Of a stretch of 64,000 bases of DNA, positions 25,850-33,901 are shown in pieces. Below the pieces are notes generated by a model, which worked only from the letters and a program-made list of their open reading frames with translations, did not search any database and was not told the DNA's origin. The translations under genes and the position numbers were made by a program. Origin of the DNA: an uncultured Pelagibacteraceae bacterium (GTDB lineage Bacteria > Pseudomonadota > Alphaproteobacteria > Pelagibacterales > Pelagibacteraceae); contig CABYUV010000001.1 in assembly GCA_902522115.1 (NCBI GenBank), forward strand, positions 62,001-126,000, read 5' to 3'. How positions within the stretch are numbered: position 1 is the first letter of the stretch; each line of letters begins with the position of its first letter.

Positions 25850-26851
25850 TTATGAAATTTTTATCTTTGTAAAGTACTTATAAAGTTTTTTGGGTTTAAT
25901 TAAAGTACTTGGAAAATTTTTGTTATTTGGTGCATCTGGGTAGTGCTGAGTTTCCAAACAAACCCCTTGGTAAGGAGCAAGTTTATTTTTATACCTCAAA
26001 CCTTGACTAGTATAGAGCTGTACACCAGGAAGATTTGAATAAAAGTCTAATTGAATATTAGTTTTTTTATTTTTTAGAGAGGCTACATAATTTTTATAAT
26101 TTTTTTTAATACAATATGTTAAATCAAATCCCAATTGATTGATTGTATTAGATACTCTCTTTATTTTTTTGTTTTTAATAATGTCTATTTTTTTTCCAAT
26201 ATTTTGGAATATGTTGAAATCATTAATGGTTTTTTTAACTTTTTTAATTTTACCAGTTGGGATTAATTTATTAGTTACTTCAAGATATTTTTCTGAATTA
26301 ATTTTTAAATCATGATTGAAAATTGCACCTTTCTTATTTTTATTTAAATTCCAGTAACTATGATTAGTTAAACTCACATGAGTTAATTCGCTTGATTTAT
26401 ATTGATATTTTATAAATAAGCTTTTATTTCTAATTTCAAAAATACACTCTGAATATAGATCACCTGGAAAACCTTGGTCTAAATTTTTAGATAACAATTG
26501 ATAGATAATTTTATTTTTTGAATGATGTTTAGTTTTCCATTCTAATCTATCAAATCCTATTTTTCCTCCATGGAGTGTATTTCTTCCTTCGTTGCCATCA
26601 AGTTTATAAATCTTATTTTTAATCTTAAATCTTGAATTTGAAATTCTGCCTGCGTACCTTCCACAAGTAGCACCTACATAAAAATTTTTATTGCTATAAT
26701 TTTTTGTAGAACCAAGATTTAAGATTAAATTTATCCTCTTTTTCTTATCATAAACTTCATACAAACAAGCACCGATATTAATTGATTTAACTCTTAGATA
26801 TTTATTTTCTATAATTGAGCTTTGTACCTTCACAAAGCTTATTACAACCAA
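25850..26851 (-). CDS. galM: Aldose 1-epimerase (mutarotase)
   Basis: A 333-aa cytosolic enzyme interconverting alpha and beta anomers of aldoses. Family residues are visible: GRYAGRISN, NTLHGG (catalytic-site His), LTNHSYWNLN (second His) and CLETQHYPDAPN (the catalytic Glu region). The gene is noticeably lysine-rich. It lies 1 bp from the Gfo/Idh gene and overlaps the SDR gene by 10 bp, which ties it to sugar catabolism in this operon. Confidence 0.88.
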   Translation of the reverse strand: MVVISFVKVQSSIIENKYLRVKSINIGACLYEVYDKKKRINLILNLGSTKNYSNKNFYVGATCGRYAGRISNSRFKIKNKIYKLDGNEGRNTLHGGKIGFDRLEWKTKHHSKNKIIYQLLSKNLDQGFPGDLYSECIFEIRNKSLFIKYQYKSSELTHVSLTNHSYWNLNKNKKGAIFNHDLKINSEKYLEVTNKLIPTGKIKKVKKTINDFNIFQNIGKKIDIIKNKKIKRVSNTINQLGFDLTYCIKKNYKNYVASLKNKKTNIQLDFYSNLPGVQLYTSQGLRYKNKLAPYQGVCLETQHYPDAPNNKNFPSTLIKPKKLYKYFTKIKIS

Positions 26852-27603
26852 CCTTTATCGACAATATAAGATTGATTTGTGCATCCACCTGATTGTTCTG
26901 ATGAAAAAAACAACACTGCTTGAGCAAGTTCATGTGGCAACAATCTCTCTTTTAAACATTGATTTTTCATCAAATCTTTTTCAGATTCCTCGTTTAACCA
27001 AAGATCAATTTGTCTTTGTGTTAAAACCCAGCCTGGTACTACTGAGTTAACTCTAATGTTAAATTCACCTAAATCTCTTGCAAATGATCTTGTTAAACCA
27101 ACTACTCCAGATTTTGCGGCTGTATAAGCAGCCATACCACCTTGTCCGACCATCCAAGACGAAGATCCTATATTGACAATTACACCACCTTTATTTTCAA
27201 TCATTGATTTTTTAACTGACTGAACTGTGAAAAAATAATGTCTTAAATTTACATTCATTCTTTCGTTCCAATATTCTTCTGTAACATCGTCAATTTTGTG
27301 TCTTGTGTCATTAGCAGCATTGTTGATTAAAATATCAATTGGGCCTTTTTGATCAATGATGTCTGCAATTGTTTTTTGAAGTTGTTTTATATTTAACAAA
27401 TCACATTCAAAAAAAGTTGGTATTGAATGTTTTTTATTTTTTATATCCTCAATTAATTTTTCAGCTTCTGACACTTTAATATCTATGAAGTAAACCTCAG
27501 AACCTTGTTCACAAAAATGTTCAACAATTGAAGCTCCAATTCCTGATCCTCCGCCAGTAATAAATACTCTTTTATTTTCTAGATCATAATATTTTACTTT
27601 CAT
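26842..27603 (-). CDS. Short-chain dehydrogenase/reductase
   Basis: A 253-aa classical SDR. TGGGSGIG near residues 16-23 binds NAD(P); NNAAND is the structural motif; the catalytic set is S in NIGSSSW and YTAAK. It probably oxidises a sugar or sugar acid within the frc-like operon. A degenerate copy of its N-terminal coding sequence lies just upstream at 27604-27666. Confidence 0.88.
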   Translation of the reverse strand: MKVKYYDLENKRVFITGGGSGIGASIVEHFCEQGSEVYFIDIKVSEAEKLIEDIKNKKHSIPTFFECDLLNIKQLQKTIADIIDQKGPIDILINNAANDTRHKIDDVTEEYWNERMNVNLRHYFFTVQSVKKSMIENKGGVIVNIGSSSWMVGQGGMAAYTAAKSGVVGLTRSFARDLGEFNIRVNSVVPGWVLTQRQIDLWLNEESEKDLMKNQCLKERLLPHELAQAVLFFSSEQSGGCTNQSYIVDKGWL

Positions 27604-27666
27604 TTTCCTATTCCTCCGCCTGTTATAAATACTCTTTTGTTTTTAAAATCATAATGTTTACAAATT
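27604..27666 (-). pseudogene. Remnant of an SDR N-terminus
   Basis: One frame of this stretch reads KHYDFKNKRVFITGGGIGK and then TGA. The adjacent intact SDR begins KYYDLENKRVFITGGGSGIG. The remnant keeps the nucleotide-binding turn but lacks two residues inside it, and it stops exactly where the intact gene starts. It looks like a leftover of a tandem paralogue or of recombination between SDR genes. Confidence 0.7.
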
Positions 27667-27737
27667 CTATTAACTTAATATTTTTAATTCTATTTTTTTT
27701 TAATATTTATAAAGAATTTAAATTAAAAATATAGATT

Positions 27738-28586
27738 TTATTTAGCTTTATAACCTAAACCAATATTATTTGTTTTTTTACTTGCATCCATAATTTTTGG
27801 ATATTCATAATTTAATCCTAAAAGCTGTCGTACTTTTGGATTTGAATTGTTTTTAAAGTCTTCAGATAAATAAGTGACTAAATCTTCAACTGGTTTTATA
27901 TATTTAGGAAGAAACTCTATCAGTAATGCTGCTCTTTGATGATTTGATTTATTAGATGATGCTCCATGCCAACAGTTACCATTAAAAAAAACTAAATCTC
28001 CAGGATTAGCAATCATTTGTTGTTTATTTGAAAAATCATCATTTTCATTCGGATAGTGTAATTTCTTCTGTGATCCAGGTATATATGCAGTTGCTCCTGA
28101 TTGTTCTGAACAAATATCTAGAGGTATAGTAGCCTGACAGTTTTGTGCAAATGAACTATTAAGACCCATGGGAAAAGTCTCGCTTTTATAAAAATCCCAA
28201 TACGGATAATCGATATGAAGTTCTTGACCTATAGATCCTGGTAGCAATCTACTTGCGCAGTAAGATCCACAAAAAAATTCTGAACCTAAAAGTTTAGACA
28301 TTAAGCTAAAAATAATATCGTTTGTTATTAATTTACTAAAAATCTCACCTTTACCAAACAAATTCCATATCCTTTGCTGAAGTTTAATTTTGTCAGATGC
28401 TTCAGCCTCAGCATTAAAGTGGGTTTCTTTTTGCTCCTGAGTATCTGCAAAATAATTAACAATCTCTCTTGCTTCTTTGATATCATTTAAATTATATGCA
28501 TTTTCAATAACTATAACTCCAGACTCATGCATTAATTCGTTTATTGCTTCAATAATATTAAAGTTATTTATTGAGAATTTCCGCAT
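27738..28586 (-). CDS. Phytanoyl-CoA dioxygenase (PhyH) family oxygenase
   Basis: A 282-aa Fe(II)/2-oxoglutarate oxygenase. The iron facial triad is H124 and D126 in QELHIDYPYW and H207 in CWHGASSN; R218 in NHQRAAL is placed to bind 2-oxoglutarate. Small-molecule hydroxylation or dealkylation is expected. It lies between the sugar ABC ATPase (44 bp upstream) and the SDR, which suggests that it acts on the imported compound, for example by oxidative demethylation. The substrate is unknown. Confidence 0.82.
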   Translation of the reverse strand: MRKFSINNFNIIEAINELMHESGVIVIENAYNLNDIKEAREIVNYFADTQEQKETHFNAEAEASDKIKLQQRIWNLFGKGEIFSKLITNDIIFSLMSKLLGSEFFCGSYCASRLLPGSIGQELHIDYPYWDFYKSETFPMGLNSSFAQNCQATIPLDICSEQSGATAYIPGSQKKLHYPNENDDFSNKQQMIANPGDLVFFNGNCWHGASSNKSNHQRAALLIEFLPKYIKPVEDLVTYLSEDFKNNSNPKVRQLLGLNYEYPKIMDASKKTNNIGLGYKAK

Positions 28587-28630
28587 AGATAAATTTTAAG
28601 TGAAAAAAAATTAAAAAAAAATAAAAAAAA

Positions 28631-29410
28631 TTAATGCTCTAATTCTTTAGCTAGATCGCCAATTTTAGCACCACCTGCCATCAATCTTTTCACATCTTCA
28701 TTACCAAGTTCTGAAGACAATCCTGAACCAATTACCTCTCCTAAACTTAAGAAAGTATATCGATCAGCTATAAGACGTGCATGAATTTCATTGTGTGTAA
28801 TAAGTATAATTGCAATATTTCCTAAACTTTGCACTTTTTTAATTGTTTTTAAAACTTCCATTTGCTGCTTTTGACCTAATGCTGAAGTAGGCTCATCTAA
28901 TATTAGTATCTTTGCACCAAAGTAAATTGCTCTTGCAATAGCCAAAGTTTGTCTTTGTCCACCTGACATTGTCCCAACTGGCTGATTAGGGTTTGCGATA
29001 CTAATTCCAATTTTAGACATTTCCTCTGTTGTTATTCTATCCATCTCATCCATTTGCATTAAGCCAAATCCGCTAGGTCCTTTTATTAATTCACGTCCAA
29101 GAAAAAAATTCCTTGTTACTGAAGTTAAAGCATTGAGTGCCAAATCTTGATAAACTGTTCCAATGCCTGCATCAGATGCTTGACGTGGTGTAGTAAAGTT
29201 AACAATTTCTCCATCTACTTTTATTTCTCCACTTGTCATTGGATGAACCCCAGATAATACTTTGATCAAAGTTGACTTTCCAGCACCATTGTCACCTAAA
29301 AGCGCGTGAACTTCGCCTGGATAAACATCTAATGAAACACCATTTAAAGCGGTAAATGTTCCAAATTTTTTTACTAAATTCTTTATTTCAATTAATGGTT
29401 TTTTATCCAT
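28631..29410 (-). CDS. Sugar ABC transporter ATP-binding protein (FrcA-like)
   Basis: A 259-aa single-domain ATPase of the ribose/fructose (CUT2) group, whose classical members are double ATPases; FrcA-type members are single. Walker A is GDNGAGKST, the signature is MSGGQRQTLAIARA, and Walker B is ILILDEPTSALG. Its ATG shares a base with the permease stop (TAATG). It energises import with the adjacent permease and binding protein. Confidence 0.9.
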   Translation of the reverse strand: MDKKPLIEIKNLVKKFGTFTALNGVSLDVYPGEVHALLGDNGAGKSTLIKVLSGVHPMTSGEIKVDGEIVNFTTPRQASDAGIGTVYQDLALNALTSVTRNFFLGRELIKGPSGFGLMQMDEMDRITTEEMSKIGISIANPNQPVGTMSGGQRQTLAIARAIYFGAKILILDEPTSALGQKQQMEVLKTIKKVQSLGNIAIILITHNEIHARLIADRYTFLSLGEVIGSGLSSELGNEDVKRLMAGGAKIGDLAKELEH

Positions 29411-31005
29411 TAGATATTTCCCATAATTCGTTTTCTAATATTCTCATTTGTTAAGGCAGCAGTAACAAGAACTGCTCCAAGGAAAACCCTGTAGAACGAT
29501 CCATCAATCCCAGGAATATAAAAGAAGGCTTCTTTTGCAATTCCAAAAATAATTGTGCCGAGAATTATTCCACCTATTGTTCCAAAACCACCTGTTAGCA
29601 CAACACCACCTATAACCGCTGCAGCAATTGCTTCTAATTCTTTTAAATTACCTTTTGCTGTATCCGCAGTATTAACTTCAAATACCTGACACGCAGCAAA
29701 CATAGTTGCGCAGAACGCAGTAAACATAAATAATGAAATCTTAACTTTATTAGTTGGCACACCGTTAGCTTTTGCAGCACTAAGGTTTCCACCAGTTGAA
29801 TAAATCCAGTTACCTGCTTGAGTTTTACTCAAAATTAAATAACAAATAAACGCTATAAGTCCCCAAATCATTAATGCAGAATACATCCCTTTAGCAAAAA
29901 TGTTTCCATAGTTATTTACATTCCAATCTGCCGTATAATATAACCAATTAAATACTGGCTCCATAATGTCGCCTCCAAAAAAATTAGCAACCGGTCTTGC
30001 AGTAACTATTGTATCTATGTAAGCTCTTGCTATATCAATATCAGTAACCGCTTTTGCAGCAACATCAGGAACATTAACTCCAGCTTCTATTTTCTTTGTC
30101 AAAATTTCCACCATTGAATCATTGCCAGATTTTTTTGCTCCAGCTAAAGATTTTTCTAAAGTTGCAATCATTTTTTCAGCATTTGCTTCCGTTTTGTAAG
30201 TAGCAACTTTTTCGTTTATATATGTTAGTCGTTCAGTTAATTTTGCTACCGTGCTCGCTGGCACAGTGTTAAGAATTTCTAATAGTTGGTCATTTGGTAA
30301 AGCTTTAGCCGCATCTCTTTCCATTTCTCCATGACCTGGAACATTTATAATGTTTTTAATATCTGGTAAATCTGTAACAGTTGTTGATCCAGCAGTTTGA
30401 TCAGGAGCTCTATTAAAAGCTCTATACGAAACTTCTGTTAAACCTCGTAAAAAGAAAAGTCCACCTAGCGTTACAATGAAAGATGCTATACCACTTTTAA
30501 CTATTATCCATCCTTGTATCCATCCAAAAGATAGCGTCATACATAATGTAATTAATATTGCTAGTAGTGGTGAAACATCTTTAATTTTAAATAATGTGTA
30601 TCCTTCAAAATGAAAACCTCCTTCAAAAGATATGTAAGGAATAACAACAGCAAAACCCCATTTTAGTATCATTGCCATACAACCACCAGCAAAACCAATC
30701 ATTGAACCAACAGAAAGATCAAATTCACCTGCTATAATTAACATTCCAGCAGCAAGTGCAACTATCCCTAATTGTGCAATTACCCTAAAATTATTTCTAA
30801 TTCCTAAAGCGTTAAACCCTTCACCAGAAAAAGGATTAAGAGAAAATTGCCCTTCAGGAATTGAAAAGTATCCCAACATACAAAAAAGTAAAAGCATCAC
30901 TCCAAAAGGTCCAACCTCTGGACGAGACGTAAATGCAGAGTACCATTTTTTTTCACCTTGCCGGTCTGACTCTTGTCTTGGTGTTTTTGTTGTTGATGTA
31001 TTCAT
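29410..31005 (-). CDS. Sugar ABC transporter permease (FrcC-like) with inserted domain
   Basis: A 531-aa CUT2 permease, about 200 residues longer than usual. Family blocks flank an insertion: IAGEFDLSVGSMIGFAGG (92-109) and SFIVTLGGLFFLRGL (175-189) before it, and GVPTNKVKISLFMFTAF plus AVIGGVVLTGGFGTIGG after it. Residues about 200-345 form a soluble, helical, Ala/Lys/Glu-rich stretch with a likely coiled coil around 250-310. It shares a start/stop base with the ATPase gene. A strong terminator separates it from the binding-protein gene upstream. Confidence 0.87.
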   Translation of the reverse strand: MNTSTTKTPRQESDRQGEKKWYSAFTSRPEVGPFGVMLLLFCMLGYFSIPEGQFSLNPFSGEGFNALGIRNNFRVIAQLGIVALAAGMLIIAGEFDLSVGSMIGFAGGCMAMILKWGFAVVIPYISFEGGFHFEGYTLFKIKDVSPLLAILITLCMTLSFGWIQGWIIVKSGIASFIVTLGGLFFLRGLTEVSYRAFNRAPDQTAGSTTVTDLPDIKNIINVPGHGEMERDAAKALPNDQLLEILNTVPASTVAKLTERLTYINEKVATYKTEANAEKMIATLEKSLAGAKKSGNDSMVEILTKKIEAGVNVPDVAAKAVTDIDIARAYIDTIVTARPVANFFGGDIMEPVFNWLYYTADWNVNNYGNIFAKGMYSALMIWGLIAFICYLILSKTQAGNWIYSTGGNLSAAKANGVPTNKVKISLFMFTAFCATMFAACQVFEVNTADTAKGNLKELEAIAAAVIGGVVLTGGFGTIGGIILGTIIFGIAKEAFFYIPGIDGSFYRVFLGAVLVTAALTNENIRKRIMGNI

Positions 31006-31030
31006 TTATAAAAGACTTATTAATTGTGTT

Positions 31031-31065
31031 AAAAAAAAAAGGGCCGATTGAATAATCGACCCTTT
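31031..31065 (-). terminator. Intra-operon terminator between binding protein and permease
   Basis: On the minus strand AAAGGGTCGATT pairs with AATCGGCCCTTT (one T-G wobble) around an ATTC loop, and ten Ts follow. It lies 14 bp after the binding-protein stop. Partial termination here would give excess binding protein over permease and ATPase. Confidence 0.88.
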
Positions 31066-31078
31066 AAATTATTACAGA

Positions 31079-31984
31079 CTATCTATCAATACCTGCTAAA
31101 GCAGCAACTGAAGAAGCGTTAGACTTGTCAACGAAGCCAGGTCCTGAAGGGATGTTAGCTCCTGGTAAAAGTCCAGCACTGTTATTGTACAAGTGTAATA
31201 CGATAACTGGCATATAACCTTGTAATCTTTGTTGTTGATCGATAGTGAAAGAAACTCTTCCAGATCCGATTAAGTCCATAACTGCAGGACTCAAGTCGAA
31301 GCAAGAGTGGTGTACTGTCATACCAAGATCAACTAAAGCTTTATCAACAGCTTCACATACGTGTGGTCCTACTGAAAGGATCGCATCGATATCAGTGTTA
31401 GCTTGTAAAGCAGCAGTTGCTCTAGTTTGAATAGTTGCAGGGTCAGATGTAGTATCAGTCATTTGCATAGGAACAGCTGCACCGTAACCTTCACATCTGT
31501 CTACAAGAGCTGTGTTGTATGCTTCTTGAATCATGCAAAGTGCTTTAGTAGCACCTTCAGCTTTTGCTCTTTCACCAGCTTTTTGACCAGCAAGTAATTC
31601 AGGCTGACCAACGTGCATTAAAGCACCCAGGCTAGCAGAAGACTCTAAACCAGAGTTCATTGTAATTACTGGAACACCAGCAGCAACAGCAGCTTTAATA
31701 GCTGGGCCTAATGCATCTGGATCTGGTAAAGAAATTACCATACCGTCTGGTTGAGTAGCTGCAGCAGCTTGAATTGAGCTTGCCATATCAGCCATATCAG
31801 CAGAAGGGTTATAGATATATTCAAAGTCAGCACCGATTGCTCTAGCTGCATCCTCACCACCTTTTTGAACTACTGGCCAAAAAGGATCTTTACCTTCACC
31901 ATGAGTAATCATGACATATCTTTCAGCGAACGCAGAAGTTGCAAATAATGCAAGAGCTGCAATCGAAAGTATAAGTTTTTTCAT
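31079..31984 (-). CDS. Periplasmic sugar-binding protein (FrcB/RbsB-like)
   Basis: A 301-aa substrate-binding protein with a signal peptide (1-20, ending SAFA) and a type-I periplasmic binding fold: MITHGEGKDPFWPVVQKGG, the PDGMVISLPDPDALGPAI block, and DAILSVGPHVCEAVDKAL. Two cysteines near 150 and 163 may form a disulfide. The gene is visibly richer in G+C and alanine codons than its neighbours. An AGAGGGA ribosome site precedes the ATG. It delivers substrate to the FrcC/FrcA-like pair; the ligand is not readable. Confidence 0.88.
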   Translation of the reverse strand: MKKLILSIAALALFATSAFAERYVMITHGEGKDPFWPVVQKGGEDAARAIGADFEYIYNPSADMADMASSIQAAAATQPDGMVISLPDPDALGPAIKAAVAAGVPVITMNSGLESSASLGALMHVGQPELLAGQKAGERAKAEGATKALCMIQEAYNTALVDRCEGYGAAVPMQMTDTTSDPATIQTRATAALQANTDIDAILSVGPHVCEAVDKALVDLGMTVHHSCFDLSPAVMDLIGSGRVSFTIDQQQRLQGYMPVIVLHLYNNSAGLLPGANIPSGPGFVDKSNASSVAALAGIDR

Positions 31985-32241
31985 TGTTTCCCTCTTAAGT
32001 TAATTGAATTAATATATATTAATTTAGTGTGAATATAATCATACTCAAACGTAATTCGTAAAGTAAAAAGTGATAAAAATTTTATTTTTATTTTATATAT
32101 AATATCTAAACATAATTTGACTTTGCAAAATTATTTTGAGTTCAACCTATGGTTGATTTTAATTTTTTTATAATTTTTTGTTTGTTTTGGTTGTTTTTAA
32201 AAAAATTTTTTTTTTTTAAATTAAATTATGAATAGAATTTT
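31985..32241. other. Upstream region of the frc-like operon
   Basis: A 257-bp gap, mostly A/T runs. It holds the leader AATTAACTTAAGAGGGAAA (about 31988-32006 on the minus strand, shared with tctC), an AT-rich promoter stretch, a perfect dyad at 32142-32156, and a long T/A tract at about 32195-32220. No frame or RNA gene is recognised. Confidence 0.5.
32142..32156. promoter_or_regulatory. TCAACC-TAT-GGTTGA dyad
   Basis: A perfect 6-3-6 inverted repeat about 160 bp upstream of the binding-protein ATG. On the plus strand it is followed by a T-rich run, so it could be a weak terminator, but no plus-strand gene precedes it. An operator for the frc-like operon is an alternative reading. Confidence 0.35.
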
Positions 32242-33144
32242 CTAGTATGTCGCACTTCTTCCCAATCTTGCGGCACCTCGAACACCACTAGCATCACCAT
32301 ATCTTGGTTTTAAAAAAACTCCTTCGTACTCTCTACCAATAACAAATTTTCTAACTAGTGAATCTATTTCATGTAAAAAATCTATTTCATTTGAAACTCC
32401 ACCTCCAAAAATAAATGCATCAGGATCTAAAATATTTATAATACTTGATAGAGACATTGCTAGATTTACTTTAAAATCATCTATAAATCTTTCAGCATCT
32501 AAATCATGTTTTCTATTCAATTCAAAAATTTCGTTTGCTTTTAAATTTTTTCCATAAAGCTTATTAAATCTTTTAGCCAAGCTTAAGCCAGATAAAAAAC
32601 TTTCAATCTCTGCTTCTCTAGGATTACTTGAGTCGAAATTTTCTTTTTTAGCAGCAAAATAGGGGATTTGATTATGCCCCCATTCTCCTGCAACACCATT
32701 AGGACCACTCACTATTTTTTTATCAATCACTAAACCACCCCCTACTCCGGAGCCAAGAATTATGCCATAAACAATTTTATAATGTTTGCCCGATCCATCT
32801 ATCGACTCTGAAAGGGCAAAACAATTTGCATCATTTTCACAAAATACTTCTTTCCCAAGTGCTTTACGTAAATCATTTTGAAAAGGTTTTTTTTCTAACC
32901 AACTTATATTGGGAACATTTTTGACCAAACCTGTTTGAGGAGAGTGAACTCCTGGATGACAAACACCGATTGGAAGATCCTGTTTAAATTCTTGCTCTAA
33001 TTTTTTATGAATATCTTTTATTGAAGTAATAATCTGAGTGTAATTTTTTGGGCATGATATTCTGGATCTAAATCTTTCTTGTCCATCTTGTTCAAGCAAA
33101 ACAGTCTCTATCTTAGTTGCACCAACGTCTATACCTACTTGCAT
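32242..33144 (-). CDS. ROK-family sugar kinase without the zinc motif
   Basis: A 300-aa ASKHA kinase. GIDVGATKIE at the N-terminus binds phosphate, ENDAN (103-107) contains the catalytic base D105, GSGVGGGLVI (131-140) and EWGHNQI (154-160) are present, and FGGG lies near the C-terminus. Typical ROK kinases carry a CxCGxxGCxE zinc site after the GH motif; residues 160-186 contain no cysteine. It is the last gene of the tctCBA-SDR operon. It probably phosphorylates a hexose or sugar derivative at the hydroxymethyl end; the substrate is unknown. Confidence 0.85.
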   Translation of the reverse strand: MQVGIDVGATKIETVLLEQDGQERFRSRISCPKNYTQIITSIKDIHKKLEQEFKQDLPIGVCHPGVHSPQTGLVKNVPNISWLEKKPFQNDLRKALGKEVFCENDANCFALSESIDGSGKHYKIVYGIILGSGVGGGLVIDKKIVSGPNGVAGEWGHNQIPYFAAKKENFDSSNPREAEIESFLSGLSLAKRFNKLYGKNLKANEIFELNRKHDLDAERFIDDFKVNLAMSLSSIINILDPDAFIFGGGVSNEIDFLHEIDSLVRKFVIGREYEGVFLKPRYGDASGVRGAARLGRSATY

Positions 33145-33149
33145 AATTA

Positions 33150-33899
33150 TTAGTAAGTTGCTCTTCCTCCACTAAGATCAAAAACAGCTGCAGTTGAAAA
33201 AGAATTTTCTTCACTAGCTAACCAAGTTACCAATGATGCTAATTCTTCAACCTTTGCAAATTTGTTTCTCGGAATTTTTGATAGCATATAATTTATATGC
33301 TCCTCAGTCATTTGATCAAAAATTCTAGTTTTAGCTGCTGCTGGTGTTACACAATTTACAGCTATATTTTTTTGCGCAAGTTCTTTACCTAGGGATTTTG
33401 TTAAACCTATAACACCTGCCTTAGATGTACTATAAGCACTTGCATTTGGGTTTCCTTCTTTACCTGCAATAGACGCAATATTAACAATTCTTCCATAATC
33501 ATTCTTTGTCATAAATGGAACAACTGCTTTGCAACAATAAAAAACAGCATTTAAATTTAAGTTAATTACCTTATTCCACTCCTCAATTGGATATTCTGCA
33601 ACTGTGGTGTTCATACCAGCTACACCCGCATTGTTAATAAAGATATCAATTTTACCGTGTGATTTTTCAACTTCAGATAATTTTGAATTTATTGTTTCAT
33701 AGTTGCTTACATCAACTATTTGATAAGTTAAATTTTCAGAATTTACTTTTTCTAAAGCTTTTTTTGCTTCCCCTTCATCTATATCCCAAATTACTACTTT
33801 GGCACCAGACTCAATAAATCTTTCAGTAATAGCTAACCCAAAACCTTGAGCTCCACCTGTTACAATTGCTACTCTGTTATTTAAATCAAATTTAATCAT
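33150..33899 (-). CDS. Short-chain dehydrogenase/reductase
   Basis: A 249-aa classical SDR with TGGAQGFG near residues 14-21, NNAGVAG, and the catalytic YSTSK after IAGKEGNPNASA. It resembles sugar or polyol dehydrogenases and 3-oxoacyl reductases. It is 2 bp from tctA upstream and 5 bp from the ROK kinase downstream, so it probably acts on the compound imported by TctABC. Confidence 0.87.
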   Translation of the reverse strand: MIKFDLNNRVAIVTGGAQGFGLAITERFIESGAKVVIWDIDEGEAKKALEKVNSENLTYQIVDVSNYETINSKLSEVEKSHGKIDIFINNAGVAGMNTTVAEYPIEEWNKVINLNLNAVFYCCKAVVPFMTKNDYGRIVNIASIAGKEGNPNASAYSTSKAGVIGLTKSLGKELAQKNIAVNCVTPAAAKTRIFDQMTEEHINYMLSKIPRNKFAKVEELASLVTWLASEENSFSTAAVFDLSGGRATY

Positions 33900-33901
33900 C
33901 T

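Noticed and set aside
32195-32225. Long T/A tract before the ROK gene end
   Set aside because: Low-complexity AT sequence without repeat unit or dyad; expected by chance at this base composition.
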